64,000 bases of DNA, taken from contig JAWKLF010000001.1 of the NCBI GenBank assembly GCA_041392835.1, positions 620,001-684,000 of the forward strand. The letters run 5' to 3'. The notes under the pieces were generated by a model. That model was not told the origin of the DNA. It did no database searches and saw only the letters and a program-made list of their open reading frames with translations. The position numbers and the translations under genes are program-made. Shown here piece after piece: positions 8,715 through 18,838 of the stretch (positions within the stretch are counted from its first letter, which is position 1; every line of letters starts with the position of its first letter). This DNA comes from OLB11 sp041392835. Its GTDB lineage: Bacteria; Bacteroidota; Bacteroidia; Chitinophagales; Chitinophagaceae.

Positions 8715-9575
8715 TTATTTGTTTACACCATCTTTCATTTCAGTGTCTCTCGTAATGATTAAGTATTCATCAGCGTCTTTAATGCGAATCCATTTTCTAT
8801 ATTGATCTTCGTCTATAGTTTCACGAAGTCTTTTATCGCGTTGCATATAACATTGTTTTAGGCGATAATTTTTTTCAAGGCTACTTAAATTTTTGTTAGT
8901 AATAATAGCATCAACATCTCTGCTGCATTCTGTACATATGCCTTTAAAAACAGGTCGTTGTATTTTAGCTAAGTCCAAATCGTCACATAGTACATCCAAA
9001 TTAGTATATCTTTTTTTCACTACAGTAGTCTTATATTCCAATTCATTCGAAGTCATTTTGATTTCTCTTTCTTCGCGTACATCTTTTTTGTATCTGCGCG
9101 TTCTACTCGGTGGAGGAGGAGGAGGAGGAGGAGGCGTAGCCGTTGATCTTGTGTTGGCTACAGGTGTTCCATCGCTGTTATAATATTTATCGTAGCTAGC
9201 TCTATTCTCATTATACGGTCTGTACTCGCCATAGGTAGTGTAGTACCCAGCTCTTTTTTTGGGTTTTGCAGGCAATTCTTCATCTACTTCTACTTCTACA
9301 GGTGTTTCTCTAACTATGACACGTTGTTCGTCATAATATTTAGAATCATTAGCATTGCGTTTTACTTTTACTCTATATTCTTCTTTTTTAGGAGTAGATT
9401 CTACTTCTTTTTTTTCTTCTTCAGTAAAAAAACCTTGCACATCAAACTCTTCGGGAGTGGTAGTGCTGTTTTGATAATAACGACTTTTTTTGTTTTTATC
9501 TGTTTGAGCCTTTATAGTACTCGTATACGTTATACACACACATGTAAGCGCTAAGGCAATGACATTTTTTCTCAT
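8715..9575 (-). CDS. Secreted charged, proline-tract protein of unknown function
   Basis: A 286-residue protein with a signal peptide (MRKNVIALALTCVC, cleavage near IKAQ). The middle is low-complexity and rich in Lys, Glu, Arg and Tyr. It is interrupted by a run of nine prolines encoded by a CCT microsatellite. The last 90 residues look helical and carry two pairs of cysteines (LCDDLDL, GICTECS and QCYMQRD) and a QYRKW segment. The tail loosely recalls periplasmic helical proteins of the Spy/CpxP kind, but this is inference only. It faces gldJ divergently; the terminator at 8663-8686 ends it. No known family can be named with confidence. Confidence 0.75.
   Translation of the reverse strand: MRKNVIALALTCVCITYTSTIKAQTDKNKKSRYYQNSTTTPEEFDVQGFFTEEEKKEVESTPKKEEYRVKVKRNANDSKYYDEQRVIVRETPVEVEVDEELPAKPKKRAGYYTTYGEYRPYNENRASYDKYYNSDGTPVANTRSTATPPPPPPPPPSRTRRYKKDVREEREIKMTSNELEYKTTVVKKRYTNLDVLCDDLDLAKIQRPVFKGICTECSRDVDAIITNKNLSSLEKNYRLKQCYMQRDKRLRETIDEDQYRKWIRIKDADEYLIITRDTEMKDGVNK
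9112..9134. repeat. GGA trinucleotide microsatellite
   Basis: Seven GGA units plus GG encode most of the nine-proline run in the minus-strand gene 8715-9575. Unit changes would keep the frame and alter only the length of the proline tract. Confidence 0.95.
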
Positions 9576-9819
9576 GTTTATTTCTTGTTGTTAAAAGTGG
9601 AAATTTACGTGTTAATTTTAAATTTAAAGATAATTAATCCTACAAAATTATCAAAAAAAAGCATGTTGGCTATTTTTATTAAGAAAAAATAAAAAAAATG
9701 ATAAGAAGAAAGCAGTGTATTTTAAAATGAAAAATAAAAAAAATAGCTGCGAATTATGTTGTATTGTTGAGAGATTTAATTATTATTGTGTTTTCTTTTC
9801 CACATTAGGAAAGAAAATA

Positions 9820-9827
9820 TATATTTG
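9820..9827 (+). promoter_or_regulatory. Probable -7 promoter element of gldJ
   Basis: TATATTTG fits the Bacteroidota -7 consensus TAnnTTTG exactly and lies 36 bases before the gldJ start. No clear TTTG -33 box is seen at the usual spacing. The 288-base gap around it (9576-9863) is otherwise very AT-rich and holds no gene. Confidence 0.55.
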
Positions 9828-9863
9828 CTTAGTAAATAAACGAAAAGATAATATAATAAACAC

Positions 9864-11378
9864 ATGAAAAGAATATTTGGCAATTTAGCACTTGCGGTAT
9901 TGGTTACTACCTTAATAAGTTCTTGTGGTGGTAAAAAATCGAGCAACTTAGTGTCTTCTAAAACGGGTTGGAATTATAATGATTCCAAATTTGGAGGGTT
10001 TGATGTGCCTCGCTATGAAGGCCAATATATTGGCCCGGGTTTAGTGTTTGTAGAGGGTGGTCGCTTTACGATGGGTCAAACCGAAGAAGACTTGACTTAT
10101 GAAAATAATAATGTACCACGTACAGTTACCGTATCTTCTTTTTTCATGGATGAAACAGAGGTTTCTAATTTACATTATCGCGAATATACCTATTGGTTAG
10201 GTCGTACTATGGGAAGCGATTTTCCCGAAATATACCAGCGTTCTTTGCCAGATACACAATGTTGGAGAAATCCAATGCAATATAATGAGCCTATGGTAGA
10301 GCTCTATTTTAGACATGCTGCTTATAATAACTATCCAGTAGTTGGCGTATCTTGGGAGCAAGCATCAGAGTATTGCCAATGGAGAACTGACCGTGTCAAC
10401 GAATTAATATTAATACAAAAAGGATACTTAAAGAAAAATCCTTTTCAGGTTTCAGACAATAACTTTAATACAAGAACCTATGTGGCTGGCCAATACGATG
10501 GCGAAGCGGGTATAAAGAAAAAAGATTTAGATCCTACTGGTGGTGGAAAAAGAAATATCAGATATGAAGATGGTATTTTGATACCAGATTATAGACTTCC
10601 TACAGAGGCCGAATGGGAATATGCTGCCTTAGCCTATAAAGGCAGAAACCCTGAACCAGATACAAAACGCAGACGTGGTGAGGAAGTAGTAACAGACAGA
10701 CAAGTTTATACTTGGGGTGATAACTTATCTACACGAGAAGGATTAAGAAATCAATATCAAGGTATGCAATTAGCTAACTTTAAGCGTGGCAAAGGCGATG
10801 CGATGGGTGTAGCAGGTGGCTTAAATGATAATGCTGATTTTCCTACAGAAATATACTCATATAAACCCAATGCTTTTGGACTTTATAATATGGCTGGAAA
10901 CGTAAATGAGTGGGTTATGGATGTTTATCGTCCTAATACACCTATGGATGCAGAAGATTTCAGACCATTTAGAGGTAATGTGTTTGATACTTATATGACG
11001 TTGGAAGACTTCACCTTAGAAGAAAAAGATAGTACAGGTAAATTAGTTAAACGACCAGTTACATCAGACGAATTAAATCCAAAACGTGTAGATTACAGAC
11101 AATCAAACGTCATTAGCTATTTAGATGGCGATTCTACAAGTCAAGCATATTACGATTATGAAAAAACAACGTTGATTAGCAACAAAGCACATGTATATAA
11201 AGGTGGTAGCTGGAATGATAGAGCTTATTGGTTGAGCCCAGGCACAAGAAGATACTTGCAAGCACACCAAACAAGTAGCACTATTGGTTTCCGTTGTTGC
11301 ATGGACCGTTTAGGCAGCCCTTCTTTAAAAGGACCTGGAGGCAACCATTTTATTGGAAGCAAGAAAAAAGCACGATAA
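9864..11378 (+). CDS. gldJ: Gliding motility / T9SS lipoprotein GldJ
   Basis: A 504-residue lipoprotein: the signal peptide ends in a lipobox with Cys21 (LISSCGG). The rest is a formylglycine-generating-enzyme-like (SUMF1) domain with PGLVFVEGGRFTMG, PVVGVSWEQA, RLPTEAEWEYAA, NMAGNVNEW, GGSWND and GFRCC. GldK shares this fold, but the early TGWNYNDSKFGG, WRTDRVNE and ANFKRGKGD segments and the length fit GldJ better. It is required for gliding and T9SS function in Flavobacterium, where it acts in the envelope as a structural rather than enzymatic protein. It is followed by a terminator, then murF and galE. gldKLMN is not in this window. The name is an assignment from sequence memory. Confidence 0.83.
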   Translation: MKRIFGNLALAVLVTTLISSCGGKKSSNLVSSKTGWNYNDSKFGGFDVPRYEGQYIGPGLVFVEGGRFTMGQTEEDLTYENNNVPRTVTVSSFFMDETEVSNLHYREYTYWLGRTMGSDFPEIYQRSLPDTQCWRNPMQYNEPMVELYFRHAAYNNYPVVGVSWEQASEYCQWRTDRVNELILIQKGYLKKNPFQVSDNNFNTRTYVAGQYDGEAGIKKKDLDPTGGGKRNIRYEDGILIPDYRLPTEAEWEYAALAYKGRNPEPDTKRRRGEEVVTDRQVYTWGDNLSTREGLRNQYQGMQLANFKRGKGDAMGVAGGLNDNADFPTEIYSYKPNAFGLYNMAGNVNEWVMDVYRPNTPMDAEDFRPFRGNVFDTYMTLEDFTLEEKDSTGKLVKRPVTSDELNPKRVDYRQSNVISYLDGDSTSQAYYDYEKTTLISNKAHVYKGGSWNDRAYWLSPGTRRYLQAHQTSSTIGFRCCMDRLGSPSLKGPGGNHFIGSKKKAR

Positions 11379-11399
11379 TTTTTTTTTAAAATAGGAAAG

Positions 11400-11427
11400 A
11401 AGCCACATATGATTGTGGCTTTTTTTA
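11400..11427 (+). terminator. Rho-independent terminator after gldJ
   Basis: AAGCCACA / TGTGGCTT (arms 11400-11407 and 11414-11421, six-base loop) is followed by a T-run to 11427. Only 21 bases separate it from murF, so either murF has its own start site here or termination is partial. Confidence 0.85.
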
Positions 11428-11448
11428 TAATTTGCATCCTAGAAAATC

Positions 11449-12738
11449 ATGAACATCGAATCTATTTATAAACTCTACATACAAAACCCTTCTGTACAAA
11501 CAGATACTAGAAAACTAAAAAAAGGAGATTTGTATTTTGCACTGAAAGGTGATCGATTTGATGGAAATCAATATGCAAGCCAAGCAATTGAATTAGGCGC
11601 ATCCTATGCTATCATAGACAATGAAGACTTGGCTGAAAACGAGAACATGATACTCGTAAAGGATGTACTAACATGTTTGCAAGAACTTGCTTTATATCAT
11701 CGAAAACAATTCAAAATACCATTTATAGCGATTACAGGTAGCAATGGAAAAACAACTACCAAAGAGTTATGCCATGCAGTGTTATCTAGTACGTATAAAA
11801 CAATAGCTACAAAAGGAAACCTAAACAATCATATCGGTATTCCATTAACTATACTAAGTATACCCCTTGATACTGAAATAGCCATTATCGAAATGGGTGC
11901 CAATCACCTGCATGAAATAGAACAATATTGCAAGTATACGTTGCCTACACATGGCTTAATAAATAATTGCGGTAAAGCACATATAGAAGGATTTGGCAGT
12001 GAAGAAGGTGTTAGACAAGCCAAAGGAGAGTTGTATGCCTATATAAAACAACATCAAGGTGAATTATTTATCAATAGCGACTTAGTGTATTTGCAACAAA
12101 TGGCACAAGGCATCAACAGGCAATTCAAATACGGAAGCCATACAGGCGATGTAATAGGAAAACCTATTATGACTAATGATTTATTGCAAGTAGCTATTTT
12201 AACACATGGCCAAGAAACGTTGATACAAACACAACTTGTGGGACAGTACAATTTTCCCAATGTAATGGCAGCAATCAGCATGGGCGTTTATTTTCAAATC
12301 AATATCAATATTATACAAAAAGCTATAGAACAATATAGCCCCGATAATAGCCGCTCGCAAAAAATAATACAAGGAAGTAATACCATTATTTTAGACGCAT
12401 ACAACGCCAATCCATCGAGTATGGAAGAGGCCATAAAAAATTTTCAACAAACAAGGTTTGAAAATAAAATAGTCATGCTGGGTGGCATGAAAGAGCTTGG
12501 AAAAAATAGTGTATTTGAACATCAACATATAGTAGATTTACTACTAAAAACTAATTGGAATCATGTAGTTTTGGTTGGAGGCGATTTTGAATTTACAACA
12601 CACCCTTTTATTTTTTTTAAAGAAATAGAGGATGCAAAAAAATGGTATCAACAACAACGTTTTGAACATACTGCTATCTTAATAAAAGGTTCAAGAGCTA
12701 TCGGAATGGAAAAAATACTAATGAATGAAAAAGCTTAA
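11449..12738 (+). CDS. murF: UDP-N-acetylmuramoyl-tripeptide--D-alanyl-D-alanine ligase
   Basis: MurF is the cytoplasmic ATP-dependent ligase that adds D-Ala-D-Ala to the UDP-MurNAc-tripeptide, the last cytoplasmic step of the peptidoglycan precursor. The 429 residues carry the N-terminal uridine-binding region (VQTDTRKLKKGDLYFAL), the Mur P-loop GSNGKTTT at residues 97-104, the EMGANHLHEI segment, and the LDAYNANPSSM motif near the start of the C-terminal domain. Length and motif order are normal. galE follows after two bases, so they are likely co-transcribed. Confidence 0.95.
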   Translation: MNIESIYKLYIQNPSVQTDTRKLKKGDLYFALKGDRFDGNQYASQAIELGASYAIIDNEDLAENENMILVKDVLTCLQELALYHRKQFKIPFIAITGSNGKTTTKELCHAVLSSTYKTIATKGNLNNHIGIPLTILSIPLDTEIAIIEMGANHLHEIEQYCKYTLPTHGLINNCGKAHIEGFGSEEGVRQAKGELYAYIKQHQGELFINSDLVYLQQMAQGINRQFKYGSHTGDVIGKPIMTNDLLQVAILTHGQETLIQTQLVGQYNFPNVMAAISMGVYFQININIIQKAIEQYSPDNSRSQKIIQGSNTIILDAYNANPSSMEEAIKNFQQTRFENKIVMLGGMKELGKNSVFEHQHIVDLLLKTNWNHVVLVGGDFEFTTHPFIFFKEIEDAKKWYQQQRFEHTAILIKGSRAIGMEKILMNEKA

Positions 12739-12740
12739 AT

Positions 12741-13757
12741 ATGAATACAAATAAACGAATATTAGTTACAGGTGGGGCGGGTTATATAGGTTCACATACA
12801 CTTGTGGATTTAATTGAAAATAATTTTGAAGTAATTTGTATAGACAATTTTTCAAGATCAACTGAAACAATGTTGCATGGAGTAGAAAAGATTACAGGAC
12901 AAAAAATAAAAAACTATAAGATAGATTTATGCGATGAAGCTGCAGTAAAAAAAGTTTTTCAAGAAGAAAAAAATATACATGGCATCATTCATTTTGCTGC
13001 ATACAAAGCTGTAGGAGAAAGTGTTGAAAACCCATTGATGTATTACAGTAATAATTTAAAATCGCTTATTCATATTTTGCAATGTGCAGAAGAAAACGAA
13101 GTAAAACAATTTGTATTTTCGTCATCATGTTCTGTATATGGAAATGTAGAAAAACTACCAGTTACCGAAGAAACGCCTTTGGGACAGTCAGAAAGCCCTT
13201 ATGCTACAACCAAGCAAATGGGAGAACAAATTATACTTGACATGGCAAAGGTTTCAAACATGTCGTTTGTACTGTTAAGATATTTTAATCCTGTAGGCGC
13301 ACACCCGAGTACATTAATAGGAGAGCTACCCATAGGCAAGCCCAACAACTTAGTGCCCGTTATAACGCAAACAGCTATAGGTTTATTGCCCAATATGTAT
13401 GTGTGGGGTGGCGATTATAATACACGTGATGGTTCTTGTATCAGAGATTATATACACGTTTGTGATATTGCACACGCACACACCTTGGCACTACATACAT
13501 TATCTGTATCAGATCAAAATTTGAAAATATATAATATCGGCACAGGCAATGGAGTCAGTGTATTAGAAGCTATCAAAGCCTTTGAACATGTTTCGGGCAA
13601 ACGTTTAAACTATACAATTGGTGAAAGAAGAAGTGGTGATGTGGTAGAAATTTTTGCAGACAATACAAAGATTCAAAATGAATTAGGATGGCTTCCCAAA
13701 TATAGTTTACATCAAATGATGGAGAGTGCCTGGGCTTGGCAAAAAAAATTAAAATAG
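12741..13757 (+). CDS. galE: UDP-glucose 4-epimerase
   Basis: An extended short-chain dehydrogenase of 338 residues, the usual GalE length. The NAD-binding GGAGYIG (residues 11-17), the SSSCSVYG segment, and the catalytic Tyr154 and Lys158 in YATTK are present. RYFNPVGAHPS and RDYIHVCDIA are typical of GalE. It interconverts UDP-glucose and UDP-galactose (or the N-acetyl forms) and could feed the glycan locus further right. The 255-base gap after it (13758-14012) is very AT-rich and shows no gene or clear promoter box. Confidence 0.93.
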   Translation: MNTNKRILVTGGAGYIGSHTLVDLIENNFEVICIDNFSRSTETMLHGVEKITGQKIKNYKIDLCDEAAVKKVFQEEKNIHGIIHFAAYKAVGESVENPLMYYSNNLKSLIHILQCAEENEVKQFVFSSSCSVYGNVEKLPVTEETPLGQSESPYATTKQMGEQIILDMAKVSNMSFVLLRYFNPVGAHPSTLIGELPIGKPNNLVPVITQTAIGLLPNMYVWGGDYNTRDGSCIRDYIHVCDIAHAHTLALHTLSVSDQNLKIYNIGTGNGVSVLEAIKAFEHVSGKRLNYTIGERRSGDVVEIFADNTKIQNELGWLPKYSLHQMMESAWAWQKKLK

Positions 13758-14012
13758 TGTAGTAAATAAATGTAATTTTTTTAAAATCAAATTTTTAAAT
13801 ATGCCAATTTGTTACATGTGTTTTATGATTCAAAAAAGACTGACTACATGTTAAAAAAAGTATAGATATAGGAAAAAAATATATCGAAAAAAAAATACTT
13901 GATTTTTTGTTTATTAAATATTAACAGTTAAATTGCGGTTGATTTAAAAAGATAAATTAACATTTTCTTTTTTTAAACATTCTAAAAACTTTTAACTTTA
14001 AACAAATTAAAC

Positions 14013-17000
14013 ATGAATCAAATGTACAAACCTTCAAATTTATTGCTGGGTTGGAAGCGAACGATGACTTTTATTATGTCGTTTGTATTTCTGCTTAGTA
14101 GCTTAAGCCAACTTCAAGCTCAAACCACAGTACAAATAGGTACTAATGGAGCTTCTTCAGATTATTTTTACGGACCTATTTATCGGTCTTCTGGTACTAG
14201 TTCTTTTCATTTTAGTCGCTATGCTTATGTATATACAGCGGCCGAATTAGCAGCACAAGGTATCAACGCAGGTGATGTGATAAATGATGTGAAATTCTTT
14301 AGAAATTCTACCTCACAATTATCAGGAACAAGCACCGCTACTCTGAATGTATATGTAAATAATACAACAAATACCGCGATGACAAGTGGCATAGCATGGA
14401 CTACACTGATAGCTGGAGCCACCTTAGCACATACATCAACCTATAATGCTACAACTAATTTATTTCCAGCATCTACAGGTTGGATGACTTTTGCTTTTAC
14501 TTCTCCTTATACTTATACAGGAGGAAGTTTAGAAATTTATACTGATTGGGTACTTACGCCTGGTACGTCTCCTTTTACAACAGGTTCTTTAACTTGGCTT
14601 TATGCTTCAGGATATAGTACTACAACAGCAATAGGTATAGCTAGTGGCACCGCTGCTGGTGTTGCAACATTATCTACAACATATGGTGGTACATTACGAC
14701 CTAATACACAGCTGACATATACAGCAGGGTCTGCATGTTCAGGTCAACCAACACCTGGTGCTACTCAAGGTCCTTCATCTGTTTGCCCAGGACAATCTTT
14801 TACATTGAGCAATCAAAATCCAACACTTGGTTCAGGCGTTACTTTTCAATGGGAAAGTGCAGATGATGCTGCCTTTACTTTAGGCGTAACTACATTAGGA
14901 ACTACACCTTCTCAATCAACTTCTCAAACAACAGATAAATATTATCGTTGTTTAGTTACTTGTACAAATTCTGGTTTATCCGATTATTCTACTCCTTTAT
15001 TTGTAGCTGTGAATTCATTTTTAAATTGTTATTGTTCTTCGGGTGCAACTAATAATTTCGATGAAGAAATTTATAATGTAACTATTGGTTCAGGTTCTAC
15101 CGATCCTTTATATGCTAATGCAAATGGCTGTGCTACACCAGCACCAGGTCCTGGATCGGCACTTGGTTTATATTCCAATTTTAAAACCTTAGCTCCTATT
15201 ACTACAGTTGCACAAGGTGATATAGTACCTTTTAGCATTTATCAAGATGAGTGCGATGGTGCTACCTATTATAATAATGGTATAGCGATGTGGATAGACT
15301 ATGATCAAAATGGTATTTATGATGCATCAGAGCAAGTGTATGTGGAAAATGTTACATCTGTAGGTCCTCGTACGGCTACTGGCAATTTCTCCGTTCCTTT
15401 TACAGCAGCATTGGGTACTACTACAGTTCGTATAGTTTGTGCTGAAGGTTTTTCTGGCGCAGGTCTTACACCATGTTTATCTTATGGTTATGGTGAAACA
15501 GAAGATTATTTAATTGATATCGTAGCATCTACAAACTGTTCAGGTTTACCTACACCAGGTAATACTATAGCTTCGGCTTCTTCAGTTTGTCCTGGAGCTA
15601 ATGTCAATTTAAGTTTACAAAACCAAACTATCGGTTCAGGCGTTACTTATCAGTGGGAGAGTGCAGATGATCCTGCCTTTACATTGAATGTTACAAGCTT
15701 TGGTACTAACTCACCTTTTCAAACTATTAATCCTACAACGGACCAATATTATCGTTGTTTAGTAACTTGTACTAATTCTGGTTTATCAGATTATTCAGCT
15801 GGTGTTCAAGTAACTATTAATTCATTCATAAATTGTTATTGTTCTTCTGGCGCAACTGTAAACGCCGATGAGGAAATCTATAATGTAACCATTGGTTCAG
15901 GTTCTACAGATCCTTTATATGCAAATGCAAATGGTTGTTCTACACCAGCACCAGGCCCTGGTTCAGTACTTGGTGGATATTCTAATTTTAAAACTTTAGC
16001 TCCAATTACATCGGTAGGCCAAGGTGATGTGGTACCATTTAGTATTGATCAAGATGAGTGCGATGGAGCTACATATTATAACAATGGTATAGCCATGTGG
16101 ATAGATTTTGACCAAAATGGTGTTTATGATGCAGCTGAACAAGTATATGTAGAGAATGCCACATCAACTGGCCCTCGTACAGCTTCAGGTAGCTTTACAG
16201 TTCCTATTTCGGCTTTAGTAGGTACTACTACAGTACGTATAGTATGTGCGGATGGTTTTTCTGGCACAGGTCTTACACCATGTTTATCGTATGGATATGG
16301 CGAAACAGAAGATTACTTAATAGATATCACTGCAGCAGTACCATGTGCTGGTCAGCCTACACCGGGTAATACCCTGGCTACCGCTTCAAGTTATTGCTTG
16401 CCTGCTAATCCTATTACACTTTCTATGCAGAATAATACAACAGGATTAGGTGTAAGCTACCAATGGGAAGAAGCAGATGATCCTGCCTTTATCATAAATC
16501 AAGCATTCTTAGGAACTAATCCTACTCAAGTTATTACACCAACGGGTGGCGATAAATATTATCGTTGCTTGGTATCTTGCGCTGCTTCAGGTTTAAGTGA
16601 TTATTCTACACCTATTTTAATATCTCAAAATGCAATAACTAGTTGTTATTGCACTCCTTCTTACACTAATGGTACAATAGATGGCGACTTAATTTCTCAA
16701 GTAGAAATTTCTGGTACTACATTATTAAACAATTCTGGAACTACTACAGGTACACCATCATGGGTTGAATATATTCCTCCTACATATACTGCTGCTAACT
16801 TTACAGCTAATATGAATGCTGGTAACACCTATAACGTAAATGTTACTATTGGTTCATTCTCAAATCAAGGAGTTGCTGTTTGGATAGATTTTAATGATAA
16901 TGGTATTTTTGATGCTACTGAGAAAATAGGTTCTACTTCAGGAACAATTCTTACATCGTTTGGTGTGGGTTCTTTCCCAATTACACTTCCTTGTAATCCT

Positions 17001-18791
17001 CCTATAGGTACACACCGTATGCGTGTACGTTGCGCCTATGCTACAAGTGGGGGTACTATAGATCCTTGTGCTAATTATGGATGGGGCGAAACGGAAGACT
17101 ACTTAGTAACAGTGGATCCAGCCTTACCTTGTCCTGCACCTTCTGCATTTACACCATCAAATATTACTCAAACAAGTGTTGATTTAACATGGGTTGTAGG
17201 TTGCGTAGAAACTGCATGGAATATAGATTATGGTGCTGTAGGTCATACCGCTGGTACAGGAACCATAGTACCTGTAACAGGTACGCCTTCAACAACATTA
17301 GCTTTACCTAACTGTGAAACTTCTTACGATATATTTATTCAAGCAGACTGTTCTGCAGCGTCACCAGACTCTAGCCTTTGGGTAGGACCTATAACAGTTA
17401 CAACGGCTCTTTGTCCATGTGTAACGCCTGCTCCAGGTAATACCTTGGCTTCTGCCGCTTCGGTTTGTTCATTTGATAATTTAGTTCTTACCTTACAAAA
17501 TGCAACAGGTGGTGCAGGTGTAACATATCAATGGTATGAATCAACGGATGGTATTACATATACTGCCGCTGCTTCTACGTCAGATAGTTATACACTTAAT
17601 CAATCTGTACCAATGTGGTACTATTGCGATGTAACATGTTCTACTGGACCTACAACTGTATCTTCTACGCCAGTTATGGTTGGTATGAATCCGGGTTTAC
17701 AATGTTATTGCCCTTCTGGAGCAACAGTAAATGCTGACGAAGAAATATATAATGTAACTGTTAATGGAGCTTCTACTGATCCACTTTATGCTGGAGTAAA
17801 TGGCTGTTCTACCGTAGCACCTGGTCCAAATTCAGTTTTGGGTGGTTATTCTAACTTTACTACTTTAGGGGCGCTTACTACATTGCCACAAGGTGGCTCA
17901 GTAGCTTTCCAAGTAGATGAAGATGAGTGTGATGGGGCCACCTATTATGCTTGTGGTATAGCTATATGGATTGATTTCAACCAAGATGGAGATTTTGATG
18001 ACGCAGGTGAAGAAGTGTATATGGAAAATACAACAACTGCAGGTCCTCGATCTGCTACTGGAACAATAAATATTCCAGCAACAGCTACTTTAGGTTTAAC
18101 AAGAATGCGTGTTACTGCTTCTGAAGGAAATGCGGGTACAGGCGTATTGACACCATGTCTTTCATATGGCTATGGCGAAACAGAAGATTATTTGGTTAAT
18201 ATTGTATCAAGTGGTGCTACTTTAAATCTTACAGCATTTATACAAGGGTATTATGCTGGTGGTAATTCGCAGCAAGCAGTTTTGGTTAATCAAGGTATAA
18301 GCACTAATCCAACAGACTGCGATGACATCACAGTAGAATTGCATGATGCTACTCCACCTTATGCTACAGTGGCTACCTTCACGGGTGTACTTCAAACCAA
18401 CGGTACTGTAAGCTGCACCTTCCCGGGTACTGTAATTGGCAATAGCTACTACATCGTATTGATACACAGAAACTCTGTACAAACTTGGAGTGCTGCTCCT
18501 GTATTAATGTCGGCTACAACAAGCTACAATTTCTCTACATCTGCTGCACAAGCATATGGAAACAATGAGGTTGATGCTATAGCAGACGGTACATACAGTA
18601 TGTATAACGGCGATGTAAACCAAGATGGTTTCATTGATATCTTTGATTTCTTAGATTGGGATATAGATAATCAAAACTTTGCTTCTGGTTATTTTGCTAC
18701 AGATTTCAATGGTGACGGATTTGTTGATATCTTTGACTTCTTAGTATGGGATCCTAACAATCAAAACTTCATAGGACTTTTAACACCTTAA
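14013..18791 (+). CDS. Giant secreted GEVED-repeat protein with dockerin-like C-terminal module
   Basis: A 1592-residue protein with a signal peptide (hydrophobic MSFVFLLSSLSQ, cleavage after LQAQ). After an N-terminal beta-rich domain, Ig-like segments (TYQWESADD) alternate with four GEVED-type domains, at about residues 338-506, 608-774, 876-1036 and 1232-1398. Each GEVED domain ends YGxGETEDYL and has a D-x-N/D-x-G-x-F/Y-D loop. One fibronectin III-like domain lies near 1040-1133. The last 190 residues form a module shared with the gene ending at 29271: a beta-rich part (FIQGYYAGG, VELHDATPP, HRNSVQTWSAAP), then two calcium-type loops, DVNQDGFIDIFD (from residue 1534) and DFNGDGFVDIFD (from 1564), as in type I dockerins. 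There is no T9SS tail. Likely exported; the binding partner is unknown. Confidence 0.88.
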   Translation: MNQMYKPSNLLLGWKRTMTFIMSFVFLLSSLSQLQAQTTVQIGTNGASSDYFYGPIYRSSGTSSFHFSRYAYVYTAAELAAQGINAGDVINDVKFFRNSTSQLSGTSTATLNVYVNNTTNTAMTSGIAWTTLIAGATLAHTSTYNATTNLFPASTGWMTFAFTSPYTYTGGSLEIYTDWVLTPGTSPFTTGSLTWLYASGYSTTTAIGIASGTAAGVATLSTTYGGTLRPNTQLTYTAGSACSGQPTPGATQGPSSVCPGQSFTLSNQNPTLGSGVTFQWESADDAAFTLGVTTLGTTPSQSTSQTTDKYYRCLVTCTNSGLSDYSTPLFVAVNSFLNCYCSSGATNNFDEEIYNVTIGSGSTDPLYANANGCATPAPGPGSALGLYSNFKTLAPITTVAQGDIVPFSIYQDECDGATYYNNGIAMWIDYDQNGIYDASEQVYVENVTSVGPRTATGNFSVPFTAALGTTTVRIVCAEGFSGAGLTPCLSYGYGETEDYLIDIVASTNCSGLPTPGNTIASASSVCPGANVNLSLQNQTIGSGVTYQWESADDPAFTLNVTSFGTNSPFQTINPTTDQYYRCLVTCTNSGLSDYSAGVQVTINSFINCYCSSGATVNADEEIYNVTIGSGSTDPLYANANGCSTPAPGPGSVLGGYSNFKTLAPITSVGQGDVVPFSIDQDECDGATYYNNGIAMWIDFDQNGVYDAAEQVYVENATSTGPRTASGSFTVPISALVGTTTVRIVCADGFSGTGLTPCLSYGYGETEDYLIDITAAVPCAGQPTPGNTLATASSYCLPANPITLSMQNNTTGLGVSYQWEEADDPAFIINQAFLGTNPTQVITPTGGDKYYRCLVSCAASGLSDYSTPILISQNAITSCYCTPSYTNGTIDGDLISQVEISGTTLLNNSGTTTGTPSWVEYIPPTYTAANFTANMNAGNTYNVNVTIGSFSNQGVAVWIDFNDNGIFDATEKIGSTSGTILTSFGVGSFPITLPCNPPIGTHRMRVRCAYATSGGTIDPCANYGWGETEDYLVTVDPALPCPAPSAFTPSNITQTSVDLTWVVGCVETAWNIDYGAVGHTAGTGTIVPVTGTPSTTLALPNCETSYDIFIQADCSAASPDSSLWVGPITVTTALCPCVTPAPGNTLASAASVCSFDNLVLTLQNATGGAGVTYQWYESTDGITYTAAASTSDSYTLNQSVPMWYYCDVTCSTGPTTVSSTPVMVGMNPGLQCYCPSGATVNADEEIYNVTVNGASTDPLYAGVNGCSTVAPGPNSVLGGYSNFTTLGALTTLPQGGSVAFQVDEDECDGATYYACGIAIWIDFNQDGDFDDAGEEVYMENTTTAGPRSATGTINIPATATLGLTRMRVTASEGNAGTGVLTPCLSYGYGETEDYLVNIVSSGATLNLTAFIQGYYAGGNSQQAVLVNQGISTNPTDCDDITVELHDATPPYATVATFTGVLQTNGTVSCTFPGTVIGNSYYIVLIHRNSVQTWSAAPVLMSATTSYNFSTSAAQAYGNNEVDAIADGTYSMYNGDVNQDGFIDIFDFLDWDIDNQNFASGYFATDFNGDGFVDIFDFLVWDPNNQNFIGLLTP

Positions 18792-18838
18792 ACAATAATT
18801 TTCATTAACTAAAATTAAAAACAAATAAAACGTAAAAC

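Noticed and set aside
8893..9183. A plus-strand open frame with a glycine run
   Set aside because: It is the complement of the CCT proline tract in the real minus-strand gene, which has a signal peptide.
9864..11378. GldK as the identity of the SUMF1-like lipoprotein
   Set aside because: The same fold occurs in GldK, but the N-terminal and central motifs and the absence of gldLMN after it fit GldJ better.
13758..14012. Promoter or small RNA in the gap after galE
   Set aside because: The gap is AT-rich with no TAnnTTTG box, hairpin or open frame that can be supported.
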